Notes under the pieces: model-generated
Told to the model about the DNA's origin: nothing
The model's database searches: none
The model's input: the letters and a program-made list of their open reading frames with translations, nothing else
Program-made: the position numbers and the translations under genes
NCBI RefSeq assembly: GCF_029835735.1
Contig: NZ_JAOEAL010000001.1
Location: 1,736,001-1,800,000, forward strand
From: Shewanella sp. GD04112
Lineage (GTDB): Bacteria; Pseudomonadota; Gammaproteobacteria; Enterobacterales; Shewanellaceae
Length of the DNA stretch: 64,000 nucleotides
Direction of reading: 5' to 3'
In this document: piece after piece, positions 43,132 to 51,460 of the stretch
Layout: every line of letters starts with the position of its first letter
Numbering within the stretch: the stretch's first letter is position 1

Positions 43132-45378
43132 ATGAGTACATTCACCGCAGTTGAAAATATCAGTCGCCGCGATGTGTTAAAACTCTTCGGCGCCGTCGGT
43201 GGCGGCCTCGCACTCGGGGCAAGTGGTCTCAGTTGGAGTCCAATGGCATTGGCACAGGACCAACAGGCGCGGCTCAATCTGTTTATCGCCATCGGTGAGG
43301 ATGATAAGGTTTATTTGACCTGCCACCGCTCCGAAATGGGTCAGGGGATCCGCACGGGGATTTTACAAATCTTGGCCGAAGAACTGGAGGCTGATTGGGA
43401 TAAAATAGTGCCTATTCAAGGGCTCGCCGATAAACGTTACGCCAGCCAAAATACCGATGGTAGCCGCAGTATCCGCGAAAACTATGACCGCATGCGTGAG
43501 ATGGGCGCGATGGCTCGAACCATGCTTGAGCAAGCCGCTGCAGCCCGCTGGAAAGTGCCAGTGAGTGAAGTGCAGGCTAAAGATCATCAAGTGCTGCATG
43601 CCAAATCTGGCCGTGCTGCGCGCTTTGGCGAATTAGCCCTCGATGCGGCAGGATTACCATTGCCTGCAGCCGACTCGCTGCGATTAAAGGCGGTTAAGGA
43701 TTTTAAGCAAATTGGTGCATCGCGTCAGATAGTCGATATGCAGGCCATGCTCACGGGTAAGGCTGTCTATGGCTATGATATTCAAGTGGATAACATGCTT
43801 TATGCCAGCATTATGCGTCCACCCGTATTGGGGAGCGATGTCGCAAGTCTTGACGATAGTGCGGCGCGCAAAGTAGCAGGTGTGGTCGATGTGTACCGTT
43901 TGCCAACGTCCAAGGGCGCTCCCGCTTTTCAAGCCTTAGGCGGCGTAGCTGTGGTGGCGACAAATACTTGGAGCGCGCTGCAGGGGCGTAAAGCCTTGCA
44001 AGTGAGCTGGACTCAGTCTGTCAACAGCAGCCACGATTCTAAAACCTACCTTAAAGAGCTGGTGGACAAGGTACAAGCCCCTGGCAAGGTGGTACGTCAA
44101 GTTGGTGATGAGGTCAAAGCCTGGCCGAAGGACGATACCCTTAAGGCGATTTATACCGTGCCTTACCTTATCCATTCCTCCATCGAACCGCCTGTGGCCA
44201 CCGCCAATGTGACCGAGAAGGGCTGTGAAATTTGGGCATCGACACAAACACCGCAGAGTACCCAACAAAATGTGGCCGCGGCCTTAGGTATTGCCGAGGA
44301 TGCGGTGAAAGTGAATGTGACGCTACTGGGCGGCGGCTTTGGGCGCAAGTCCAAACCAGATTTCAGTGTGGAGGCGGCGCTACTCTCCAAGCAATTTAAA
44401 CGGCCAGTGAAGGTGAGTTGGAGCCGTGAGGATGAAATCCAAAACGGTTATTACCATGCCATCAGCGCCCAGTGTTATCAGGCCTTGTTTGATGCCAATA
44501 ACAAACCAACGGCGCTATTAGCGCGTACGGGCTTCCCGTCGATAAGCTCCACCTTTGCCGAGGGCGTCGAGTATCCATCCGGCGGAGAGTTGGACTTAGG
44601 TTTTGTTGATGTGCCCTTTGCCCTCGCAAATTTACGCTATGAGGCTGTAAAGGCCAGCGCCCATAGCCGTATCGGTTGGATGCGCTCGGTATGTAACATT
44701 CAACATGGGTTTGGCGTGGGCAGTTTTGTCGATGAAATGGCCCATAAAGCCAAGTTATCTTGCCCCGATATGTGGCGCAGCTTACTGGGCCAAGCAAGGC
44801 GAGAGACCTTTGAGAACCAAGGCTTTAAATATGGCAACTATGGCGAAGACTTAAACCGTCATCCCGTCGATGTCGGCCGTTACCTCAAGGTGATTGAGGC
44901 GGTTGAACAAGCCCAAGCCAAGGCACCTAAAGCGGGTAAGAATCAAGGTTGGGGCTTTGCGGTGCATCGCAGTTTTGTGAGTGTGGTGGCGGTGGCGATA
45001 CGAGTTGAGGCCGGTGAGGATAAGCAGCTTAAAGTGCTGAATGCCATTGCCGCGATTGATGCTGGCACTGTGGTTAACCCCGATAGGGTGAAAGCACAGA
45101 CCGAAGGCGCGATAGTATTTGGCTTAAGCTTGGCGCTTATGGGGGAGATCAGTTACCAAGAGGGTAAGGTGATGCAGTCTAACTTCCATGATTATCCCCT
45201 GCTACGTTTACCCCAAGTGCCAGAGATGGAGATCATCATTATCGACTCGGATGCACCGCCTGCGGGTGTGGGTGAGCCCGGCGTGCCGCCGGTGGCACCA
45301 AGCCTGACCAACGCGATATTTGCCGCAACAGGCCTTAGGATCCGCGACCTGCCGGTTAATAAACAGTTAAAGGTGTGA
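43132..45378 (+). CDS. Tat-exported molybdopterin-binding subunit of a molybdenum hydroxylase (IorB-like)
   Basis: A 748-residue subunit of the xanthine oxidase family. The Tat signal SRRDVLKLFGAVGGGLALGASG places the enzyme in the periplasm. Mo-cofactor motifs include LLGGGFGRKSKPDF and the C-terminal GVGEPGVPPVAPSLTNAIFAATG with the catalytic Glu. The order xdhC, mocA, small subunit, large subunit gives a complete assembly set, but no cytochrome c subunit follows, so the electron acceptor is unclear. Substrate (N-heterocycle or aldehyde) unknown. Confidence 0.92.
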   Translation: MSTFTAVENISRRDVLKLFGAVGGGLALGASGLSWSPMALAQDQQARLNLFIAIGEDDKVYLTCHRSEMGQGIRTGILQILAEELEADWDKIVPIQGLADKRYASQNTDGSRSIRENYDRMREMGAMARTMLEQAAAARWKVPVSEVQAKDHQVLHAKSGRAARFGELALDAAGLPLPAADSLRLKAVKDFKQIGASRQIVDMQAMLTGKAVYGYDIQVDNMLYASIMRPPVLGSDVASLDDSAARKVAGVVDVYRLPTSKGAPAFQALGGVAVVATNTWSALQGRKALQVSWTQSVNSSHDSKTYLKELVDKVQAPGKVVRQVGDEVKAWPKDDTLKAIYTVPYLIHSSIEPPVATANVTEKGCEIWASTQTPQSTQQNVAAALGIAEDAVKVNVTLLGGGFGRKSKPDFSVEAALLSKQFKRPVKVSWSREDEIQNGYYHAISAQCYQALFDANNKPTALLARTGFPSISSTFAEGVEYPSGGELDLGFVDVPFALANLRYEAVKASAHSRIGWMRSVCNIQHGFGVGSFVDEMAHKAKLSCPDMWRSLLGQARRETFENQGFKYGNYGEDLNRHPVDVGRYLKVIEAVEQAQAKAPKAGKNQGWGFAVHRSFVSVVAVAIRVEAGEDKQLKVLNAIAAIDAGTVVNPDRVKAQTEGAIVFGLSLALMGEISYQEGKVMQSNFHDYPLLRLPQVPEMEIIIIDSDAPPAGVGEPGVPPVAPSLTNAIFAATGLRIRDLPVNKQLKV

Positions 45379-45403
45379 TGCTGTAAACGACACCTGAGTG
45401 AGC

Positions 45404-45430
45404 AAAAAAGCGCCTAATAAGCGCTTTTTT
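45404..45430 (+). terminator. Rho-independent terminator of the molybdenum hydroxylase operon
   Basis: Hairpin AAAAAAGCGC / GCGCTTTTTT. The next 320 bp to 45749 contain only the promoter region of the DUF1097 gene; nothing else recognised. Confidence 0.88.
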
Positions 45431-45748
45431 CGTTTTTTTACCACAAATAAATTGCTTGTTAGCAAATTTACGGGCATTAATGCCGAAAATTAGCAATAGA
45501 TCAGGTTTTTGTTACCAAAATAGAGGTAATTTAACCAATATGTTTACTCAAGTGACCTAAGGTATGCGGACTCGCGTACACATTCATTTGAATCGGTTCC
45601 TAGTCGGCCTGTGAGTCTGTTTTCGATTGCAGATCCCTACTAAAAATTGATCGACACGGAAGTGAAGGGCGCTATAACACCATAATACAGCCGCACCTTA
45701 AGCGCATTTGAGTATTAACTTCCGTGAAAACAATACAAAGGGGTCATC

Positions 45749-46240
45749 ATGGAAAATCGTTGGCAAGTCGCTATTTCGGCGGGGCTATTAGCCGCTGTCT
45801 GGTGTGGTATCGCAGATGCCTTTCATCTTGTTACTTGGATTGGCTTTTTAGGTTGTAGCACCTTCTTTGCTCAGCCTAAGGCTGGTTTTCAAGGCGTGAT
45901 GATGGCGTGGTGCACCAATCTCTCCGGTGTGTTTTGGGCTTGGCTCATTATCAGCGGTAGCAGTTTCTTCGTATCGCCTGTGGCGGGTTATCTGTTTACG
46001 GGTATCGCGACCTCGGCAATGTGCCTGCAGGCCAGTTATCAAAAATTAAGCTTTATTCCCGGCGCCTTTATTGGCTGTTGTATTACCTTTGCCATGGCAG
46101 GGGATGTCACCAATATTGTGCCATCCTTAGTGTTGGGCGCCCTGTTAGGTTTTTGCATGAGTTTGTTGACGGCGCAGTTAGTCACCCTTCGCCAAAAATG
46201 GTCAGCATCAACAGGTTCTGAAATCGCCAGTGCCGATTAA
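45749..46240 (+). CDS. DUF1097 family membrane protein
   Basis: A 163-residue integral membrane protein with five to six hydrophobic segments, ending in a short polar tail. The WIGFLGCSTFFAQPKAGFQGVMMAWCTNLSGVFWAW region matches the DUF1097 family (E. coli YcdZ-like). Function unknown. Stands alone ahead of a chemoreceptor gene. Confidence 0.82.
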   Translation: MENRWQVAISAGLLAAVWCGIADAFHLVTWIGFLGCSTFFAQPKAGFQGVMMAWCTNLSGVFWAWLIISGSSFFVSPVAGYLFTGIATSAMCLQASYQKLSFIPGAFIGCCITFAMAGDVTNIVPSLVLGALLGFCMSLLTAQLVTLRQKWSASTGSEIASAD

Positions 46241-46354
46241 ATTCATCATTTTTTAATGTGCAGATGATGCCTGTGCGGTAAAAAAGTGATGGAATATATG
46301 AGCTATAATGCTGATTTAGTACCCGATAGCCTTTAGGTCTTAGGAAATATCAAG

Positions 46355-47809
46355 ATGAAACAAATCCAGTTTCGCACCATTGATGCCATATTGATCAAAT
46401 TCAGTCTCAACGGAAAGTTTTGGGTTGTCTGCTCTATGGTGGCGCTGATCACCGCCGCCGTTGCACTAGTCAATTACCAACATGCCCACCGCAACTTAGA
46501 AGCAGCATCTTTGGCTCGAGTTCAGGCGACGGTTGATGCCTTTGCTCAAGTCGCGAATGCACAGCAGTTGACAGGGGATACGTTGTCACAATTTGCCCGA
46601 GACAATGGGCTGAGTGTTGTCTCTCGCCAAACTGAGGCGCAGCGCCAAAGGGATAATGTCACCGCCAGCGCCACGGTGGCATCTGGCAGCGCGCTCGCAC
46701 TGTCGCAAAATGTGTCCGAATGGGAAAGTGATGGCCGCAGCGATGCTAATTTGATGTTTTGGCTTGCATTAATCGGTTTATTGCCCTTATTCCAATTAAG
46801 CTATTGGATTTCAACTTCCCTCGGCGGTGGTCTGTGGGATATGTACATGGCCATCAAACGCTTAGCCGATGGCGACTTAAGTTTCAGATTAAACTTTTTC
46901 GGTACCGATGATTTCAGCTTAATCGCCCGCGAAATTGACCGCTGTGCCGACAATATGAGCGAAATGGTGAGCGCTATCCGCAATAATGCCCAAACACTTT
47001 CCCTCGCTGCTGATGAGTTTAATCAGCAAGCAAAAATAAGCGGTGAGTTAATTGGTGCCCAGCATCAATTTTTAGATTCAGTGGCTGTGGCCATGGCGCA
47101 AATGACTTCGGCGATTGAAGAAGTGTCGGTTAATGCCAGTAACACTTCACTACAGACTAAAGATAACGCCAGCCAAATGAGTGCCAGCCAAGGGCGTATT
47201 AGTCATACGGTGGACAGTATTGGTTTGCTCTCAACCAAAATTGGTGCAGCCTTTTCATCGGTAGAACAATTATCTAAGGATGCGGCGGCTATTGATGCGG
47301 TAGTGACAACCATCAATAGTATTTCTGGGCAGACTAACTTGCTGGCGCTGAATGCGGCCATTGAAGCGGCGCGCGCAGGTGAGCAAGGTCGCGGTTTTGC
47401 GGTGGTTGCCGATGAAGTGCGTACCTTAGCGGGACGTACTCAACAAGCGACAGTTGAGATCCAAGCGATGATCGAAGGATTGCAATCGGGCACTCGTCAG
47501 CTCTCCAATATCACCACTGAGATTGTGGACCGCGCCGATGAAGGCCGCAGTGCCATTGTTGAAGTGGGTAACGATGTTGAAGGGATGGCGCAATCGGTAA
47601 ATGCCGTCTTTGATATGAGTAGCCAAATTGCCGCATCGGCGGAAGAACAAAGCGTTGCCGCCCGTGATATTGCTGGCCAGCTTAATGAGATCCGCCATCA
47701 ATCCGATACCATTAAACAGACGGCGCAGCGCAGTGTCACCCTAGCGCATGATTTGCAACATGCTTCGGTTGAACTCGAAGGGATCCTTAAACAGTACCGC
47801 ACTAGCTAA
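46355..47809 (+). CDS. Methyl-accepting chemotaxis protein
   Basis: A 484-residue chemoreceptor. TM1 at about 24-42, a short periplasmic region of about 80 residues (too small for a Cache or four-helix sensor, and not recognised), TM2 at about 130-150, then a HAMP domain (IKRLADGDLSFRLN). The signalling domain contains the universally conserved tip INSISGQTNLLALNAAIEAARAGEQGRGFAVVADEVR. The ligand is unknown; with such a small sensor region it might sense membrane or energy state. Confidence 0.93.
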   Translation: MKQIQFRTIDAILIKFSLNGKFWVVCSMVALITAAVALVNYQHAHRNLEAASLARVQATVDAFAQVANAQQLTGDTLSQFARDNGLSVVSRQTEAQRQRDNVTASATVASGSALALSQNVSEWESDGRSDANLMFWLALIGLLPLFQLSYWISTSLGGGLWDMYMAIKRLADGDLSFRLNFFGTDDFSLIAREIDRCADNMSEMVSAIRNNAQTLSLAADEFNQQAKISGELIGAQHQFLDSVAVAMAQMTSAIEEVSVNASNTSLQTKDNASQMSASQGRISHTVDSIGLLSTKIGAAFSSVEQLSKDAAAIDAVVTTINSISGQTNLLALNAAIEAARAGEQGRGFAVVADEVRTLAGRTQQATVEIQAMIEGLQSGTRQLSNITTEIVDRADEGRSAIVEVGNDVEGMAQSVNAVFDMSSQIAASAEEQSVAARDIAGQLNEIRHQSDTIKQTAQRSVTLAHDLQHASVELEGILKQYRTS

Positions 47810-48047
47810 TCTTACCTTCAATGTGGGCATTGCCAGTTTTCAGTGTGGGTAGTTGAGCAATAACACCCGATACTGAGTCTCATATAAAGCATTAGCGTAT
47901 CATCTGAAAATGTCGGAAATCGTAGATTTCCGCCATTTCATTTTCGAAATACCTCAAAGCAGATAACTGAGTTGCTTAGCAGTAATCGTCACTATTCCCC
48001 CAATACCACGCTCTCCTTTTATTACTAAAATATCCCTATTCTAGAGG

Positions 48048-48116
48048 GGCATTGTTGCAACAATGGCAATTTTAACGACCATTGAACTGTTCATCTGGCT
48101 AAAAGCTTTTGCCCCA
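48048..48116 (+). repeat. Direct repeat, tail copy 1
   Basis: Contains TTGCAACA and ends CTAAAAGCTTTTGCCCCA. It is nearly identical to 48242-48312 over about 65 bp, with only a few mismatches. Confidence 0.8.
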
Positions 48117-48150
48117 AAGCGAGATAAGTTCGTCGTCAGGTGTGTAGGAT

Positions 48151-48312
48151 TAATTGTCATTGTTTCCCCAGTGACACGCCGCCTATTTATTTAACAAGAA
48201 GTGTCCCTATAGGCTCGACGGCGACATCCATGCCGCCAACGGTCACTGTTGCAACAGTGACAATTTTGACGACCATTGAACTGTTCATCTGGCTAAAAGC
48301 TTTTGCCCCATT
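48151..48312 (+). repeat. Dispersed intergenic repeat, left copy
   Basis: About the first 120 bp match the reverse complement of 50395-50515 at roughly 85%, including GGCTCGACGGCGACATCCAT and TTTAACAAGAA. The core contains a GGCGACAT / ATGTCGCC-type hairpin, imperfect in this copy. The rest is the second tail copy. Probably a lineage-specific repeat element. Confidence 0.75.
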
Positions 48313-48557
48313 CCTTGTTTCGGCTCTTTAGCTCAACCGAAAATTCCCACACATGCAGCCATAAATATTCTTATCTATTTGCCTATGTTTGGCCTTACCA
48401 GAAATCGACTAATAATGTATAGGTATACAGTCGTATTTAAATTTAGGTATTTTTGTATGATTTTCAGACAAAATCAGTGCGCACTAATTCCATCCGAAAT
48501 AAATAAAACTCTATAAAATCAGGTGAATATAGTAACTGAGTTTTAGTTAATAGGTTT

Positions 48558-48584
48558 GGAAAACGCGCATGCGCGTTTTTCCAG
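48558..48584. repeat. GCGCATGCGC palindromic hairpin
   Basis: GGAAAACGCGC / GCGCGTTTTTCC arms around AT. The same GCGCATGCGC core recurs at 48669-48679 in a looser inverted repeat (GTGCGCGTTT ... AAACGCGCATGCGCAC). Confidence 0.6.
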
Positions 48585-48690
48585 ATGGTATATTAGGCAA
48601 AAAGCTGATAAGTTCTTTGTATACAGATAGTTAACTGTGCGCGTTTTCACTGGTCTAACATGATAAACGCGCATGCGCACGAATAAAATG

Positions 48691-49637
48691 TTAGTGCTAA
48701 AGGAGAATTCATTTGACTTCAAATGCTAGTGTTCAATTCCATATGCGCTTTGTTAAAGAAAAGCATAAGGAACTGATCGAATCACTAAATGAGCTGGTTA
48801 ATCATTTAGTTGGTGAGAAATTGGAGGTAAAAAAGTCAAAAGCAGATGTGGCGCTTACAAAATCAAATGATCTGAAAGCTTCAATATCCCAACAAGACAC
48901 ACCTGATTGGCTTCCATCACTAATAGATGCTTTACAACGCTTTAAATCTGGGTCATGGAATCAGACTCATTTAATTAATCATCTGATTACTTACCAGAAA
49001 AAAATTAAGGAACATGTTTGGATCTTTGATAATCCTTCCGAGCAGGCATTTGACTTCGATGCAATATTTCAGCATTACAAGTCGGAGAGCAGGCTGAGTG
49101 AATTGTTTAGTGAAATCGTAACTATTCTAGAGCAAATTCAGAATAGTGGTGAAGTAGACAGTGTTTCGATGATGTCTGCTTTAGGTAAAGTTATTGCGAC
49201 TTTAAAGCAAAATCAGGATGGTTCGTACTTCTCAATTAATAGTGCCTGGTCATTTTTAGTTTCATTTTTAAAAAATTACATGTGGTCTGAACTGTCTAAA
49301 ATACCTGTTTTAGGTTCAGCTATGGAAGCGTTAGAGAAAACGATTAAAGAAACTAACGAAGAAATGTTCAGAGTCCACAATAATGTTCAAGCGAGCATGA
49401 GAGAATTAGTCGAAGCTGAAGTTAAGGGCTTAGTAAATAAGTCCAGTTTTTCTTTTGTTGGTTATGATAAAACTGGGCTTCAATTGCCAAATTTAGATAA
49501 TCCATTAAAAATAGATGCAAGTGTTTAGCACTAACAATCCGCTTTAGTCGCTCGCGAGCTCGCAGGGACACAAACACGTGGGCTGCGTCGCTTCGCTCCG
49601 GATTTTAGCTCACGTATTTGTGCCCCTAAGCGGGGCG
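48691..49637 (+). mobile_element. Integron gene cassette 1
   Basis: Starts after the G of G|TTAGTGC (48690/48691) and ends at the G of the attC R' box G|TTATAGC (49637/49638). The first bases GTTAGTGCTAAA are the exact reverse complement of TTTAGCACTAAC at 49524-49535, the R'' box of its own attC. This is what a circularised cassette requires. No integrase gene is present in the window. Confidence 0.85.
48713..49528 (+). CDS. Cassette 1 protein of unknown function
   Basis: A 271-residue protein that I do not recognise. It is rich in helix-forming residues and Lys/Glu/Ser, without signal peptide or clear membrane helix; a hydrophobic patch SAWSFLVSFLKNYMW is near residue 185, followed by an amphipathic segment (AMEALEKTIKETNEEMFRVHNNVQ). 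The start is TTG 48713, with AAGGAG six bases upstream. It fills its integron cassette, its stop lying within the R'' box of attC. Cassette genes often encode defence or stress functions, but nothing in the sequence proves one. Confidence 0.8.
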   Translation: MTSNASVQFHMRFVKEKHKELIESLNELVNHLVGEKLEVKKSKADVALTKSNDLKASISQQDTPDWLPSLIDALQRFKSGSWNQTHLINHLITYQKKIKEHVWIFDNPSEQAFDFDAIFQHYKSESRLSELFSEIVTILEQIQNSGEVDSVSMMSALGKVIATLKQNQDGSYFSINSAWSFLVSFLKNYMWSELSKIPVLGSAMEALEKTIKETNEEMFRVHNNVQASMRELVEAEVKGLVNKSSFSFVGYDKTGLQLPNLDNPLKIDASV

Positions 49638-49646
49638 TTATAGCGC
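49524..49646 (+). repeat. attC recombination site of cassette 1
   Basis: Imperfect palindrome of about 120 bp. R'' is GCACTAAC (49528-49535), and R' is GTTATAGC with cleavage after G49637. Internal arms GGGACACAAACACGTGGGCT and AGCTCACGTATTTGTGCCCC pair with few mismatches, as expected for a foldable bottom strand. Confidence 0.82.
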
Positions 49647-50298
49647 AATACACAAACAGATACAATGTGCCTGAAAAACAATATGAGAAAATAAAAATGA
49701 AAAAAATTATAGTGTTGTCTTTAGCTTCTCTTACACTAGTTGGTTGTGGGTCGCCCAGATATATGGGCACCCCTGTTCCAGAGACTAATATTAAGTCGGA
49801 AATAGTTGTTGTTAAAGATAATGAAACTCGCTCTGGGTTCCAAAATACAATTGAGTCTTGGCTACAAGAACATAACTATTCTTATGTTGTCGTACCTGAT
49901 AATTCTAAGCACGACCTGAACAAATTGACTCTTGAATATGAAGGTCACTGGGGGTGGGATCTGGCGTTATATTTGAAAAACGCGGAGATAACAGCTTATC
50001 AAGGCGGGCAAAGAGTTGGGGAAGTGAAATTTAAAGTTCCTTATACCGCTAATCCTAATAAATTTGGTGATGCAAGTAAGAGAATTGGTTTTATGATGGA
50101 CACGCTTTTTGGCCAAATGACACCAGAACAAGCAACTCAAGCAGCAAACGCGTCTTCATCAACTACGCCAAACTAGCGCTATAACAAACTGTTTAAGAGT
50201 GATTCGCAACGCGTGGCATTTTTACTATGCGTTGCGTTTAGTGATTAAGGTTGTATGCGGCGGCTTCGGTATTGCGTTGCTCACACCTTAACAGGGCG
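49638..50298 (+). mobile_element. Integron gene cassette 2
   Basis: 661 bp from TTATAGCGC to the G of G|TTAGCCC. Its first bases GTTATAGCGC are the exact complement of GCGCTATAAC at 50176-50185, so the circular cassette would rebuild a perfectly matched R''/R' pair. It directly follows cassette 1 in the same orientation. Confidence 0.87.
49697..50176 (+). CDS. Cassette 2 lipoprotein of unknown function
   Basis: A 159-residue predicted lipoprotein, MKKIIVLSLASLTLVGCGS, with lipobox LVGC at residues 14-17; Gly follows the Cys, with no Asp at +2, so outer-membrane sorting is possible. The mature part (ETRSGFQNTIESWLQEHNYSYVVVP...) is compact, with a Ser/Thr/Asn-rich end. I do not recognise a named family, although Sbp-like lipoproteins are common integron cargo. 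The upstream in-frame GTG at 49667 would hide the signal peptide. The stop lies in the attC R'' box. Confidence 0.85.
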   Translation: MKKIIVLSLASLTLVGCGSPRYMGTPVPETNIKSEIVVVKDNETRSGFQNTIESWLQEHNYSYVVVPDNSKHDLNKLTLEYEGHWGWDLALYLKNAEITAYQGGQRVGEVKFKVPYTANPNKFGDASKRIGFMMDTLFGQMTPEQATQAANASSSTTPN

Positions 50299-50304
50299 TT
50301 AGCC
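50176..50304 (+). repeat. attC recombination site of cassette 2, VCR-like
   Basis: A site of about 129 bp strongly recalling Vibrio cholerae repeats: TATAACAAACTG..., CAACGCGTGGC, GGCGGCTTCGGT, ...CAGGGCGTTAGCC. R'' is GCGCTATAAC, and R' is GTTAGCC with cleavage after G50298. Confidence 0.87.
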
Positions 50305-50394
50305 CATAGAGATTTTCATCCGAAAATGACGAGTTAGAGTTAATAACCTAACTCATTTTTGCCCCTTTTCTTTTTACATACATATCGTAAATGG

Positions 50395-50515
50395 GTAGTT
50401 AAAATTGGCATTGGGGCACCAGTGACCGTTGGCGACATGGATGTCGCCGTCGAGCCTATAGGAATATTTCTTGTTAAATAAAAAGGCGGCGAGTCACTGG
50501 GTAAACAATGACAAT
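50395..50515 (-). repeat. Dispersed intergenic repeat, right (inverted) copy
   Basis: The reverse complement aligns with 48151-48275 over about 120 bp at roughly 85%. It contains a perfect GGCGACAT-CC-ATGTCGCC hairpin. With the left copy it brackets the two cassettes. The 85-codon frame at 50340-50597 lies over it and is not called a gene. Confidence 0.75.
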
Positions 50516-50586
50516 AAATTCCATAAATAGGTAAAGCGACTATTTCGCTTTTGCCCATAATGCATCCGATTTTACTGAGCTCTAAA

Positions 50587-50616
50587 ACAAAAAACATCGG
50601 CCTAGGCCGATGTTTT
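50587..50616 (-). terminator. Terminator of the yciB-yciI-xthA operon
   Basis: Hairpin AAAACATCGGCC / GGCCGATGTTTT with A and T runs on both sides, so it can work on the minus strand. Confidence 0.88.
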
Positions 50617-50647
50617 TTATATCGATTAAAGTAGCTACTCGAGCGAG

Positions 50648-51460
50648 TTAGGCTTCTTTAAAGGTGCTCCAAATTGGCGCGTGATCTGAGGGTTTATCAA
50701 TACCGCGCAGATCGTAATCGACGTCGGATTCGACTAAACGTGCGGCCAGTGACGGCGTGGCTAAGATCACATCTATGCGTAGGCCGCGGTTATCATCGAA
50801 GCCTTTGCTGCGGTAATCGAACCATGAATAACGCTCGCTGCGGTCGGGGTGTAGTTGACGGAAGGTATCCACCAATCCCCAATCCTGCAGGGTCTTGAGC
50901 CATTCACGCTCTTCGGGTTGGAAACTGCATTTTCCGGTTTTTAGCCAACGTTTGCGGTTGACTTCACCGATGCCAATATCCAAATCGATGGGCGAAATAT
51001 TGATATCCCCAATAATGGCGATATCTTCATCATTGCTATGATTAGCGTGCAAATGCGCCATTAAGTCCTGATAAAACTTACGTTTAGCAGGGTACTTTGT
51101 CGGATGGTCGATGCTTTCGCCCTGAGGGAAATAACCATTCAACACAGTTAACGGACGGCCATTTGCCTGAGCAAAGGTGCCGATAATCATGCGGCGCTGT
51201 GCATCTTCTTCGTCGGTTGCAAAACCCTTTTGCACCTTGATAGGTGCGACTTTGGAGAGCATGGCTACGCCATAGTGTGCCTTGCCACCGTGGTAATGCA
51301 CGTGATAGCCCATGGCCTCGACTTCGGCGAGCGGGAAGGCTTCATCGTGCACTTTGGTTTCTTGCAGGCCGATAATATCGGGCTGATGGCTGTCGATTAA
51401 CGCTTGCAATTGATGCAGGCGAGAACGCAATCCATTGATATTGAAAGAAACGATTTTCAT
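50648..51460 (-). CDS. xthA: Exodeoxyribonuclease III
   Basis: A 270-residue AP endonuclease/3'-5' exonuclease of base excision repair. Metal and catalytic motifs: IIGLQETKVHDEAFP, IIGDINISPIDLDIG, and the final SDHAPIW with the catalytic His. Its ATG overlaps the yciI stop as TAATG. Confidence 0.96.
   Translation of the reverse strand: MKIVSFNINGLRSRLHQLQALIDSHQPDIIGLQETKVHDEAFPLAEVEAMGYHVHYHGGKAHYGVAMLSKVAPIKVQKGFATDEEDAQRRMIIGTFAQANGRPLTVLNGYFPQGESIDHPTKYPAKRKFYQDLMAHLHANHSNDEDIAIIGDINISPIDLDIGIGEVNRKRWLKTGKCSFQPEEREWLKTLQDWGLVDTFRQLHPDRSERYSWFDYRSKGFDDNRGLRIDVILATPSLAARLVESDVDYDLRGIDKPSDHAPIWSTFKEA

Larger units (their letters stand above)
47810..48690. other. Gene-free, AT-rich left border of an accessory island
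   Basis: Nearly 900 bp without a credible gene. It holds a small hairpin GGAAATC-GTA-GATTTCC near 47,920, two copies of a tail repeat (about 48,048-48,116 and 48,242-48,312), the left copy of a dispersed repeat, and two GCGCATGCGC palindromes just before the first integron cassette. The 63-codon open frame at 48140-48331 lies inside the repeat and is not called. Confidence 0.6.

Noticed and set aside
48140..48331. Small open frame (63 codons)
   Set aside because: It coincides with the dispersed repeat, and a similar frame occurs in the other copy; explained by repeat sequence.
48640..48690. attI site with resident integron platform
   Set aside because: No integrase gene in the window and no recognisable attI arrangement; only a GTT core is present.
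50340..50597. 85-codon minus-strand frame
   Set aside because: It covers the right repeat copy and lacks a ribosome site.
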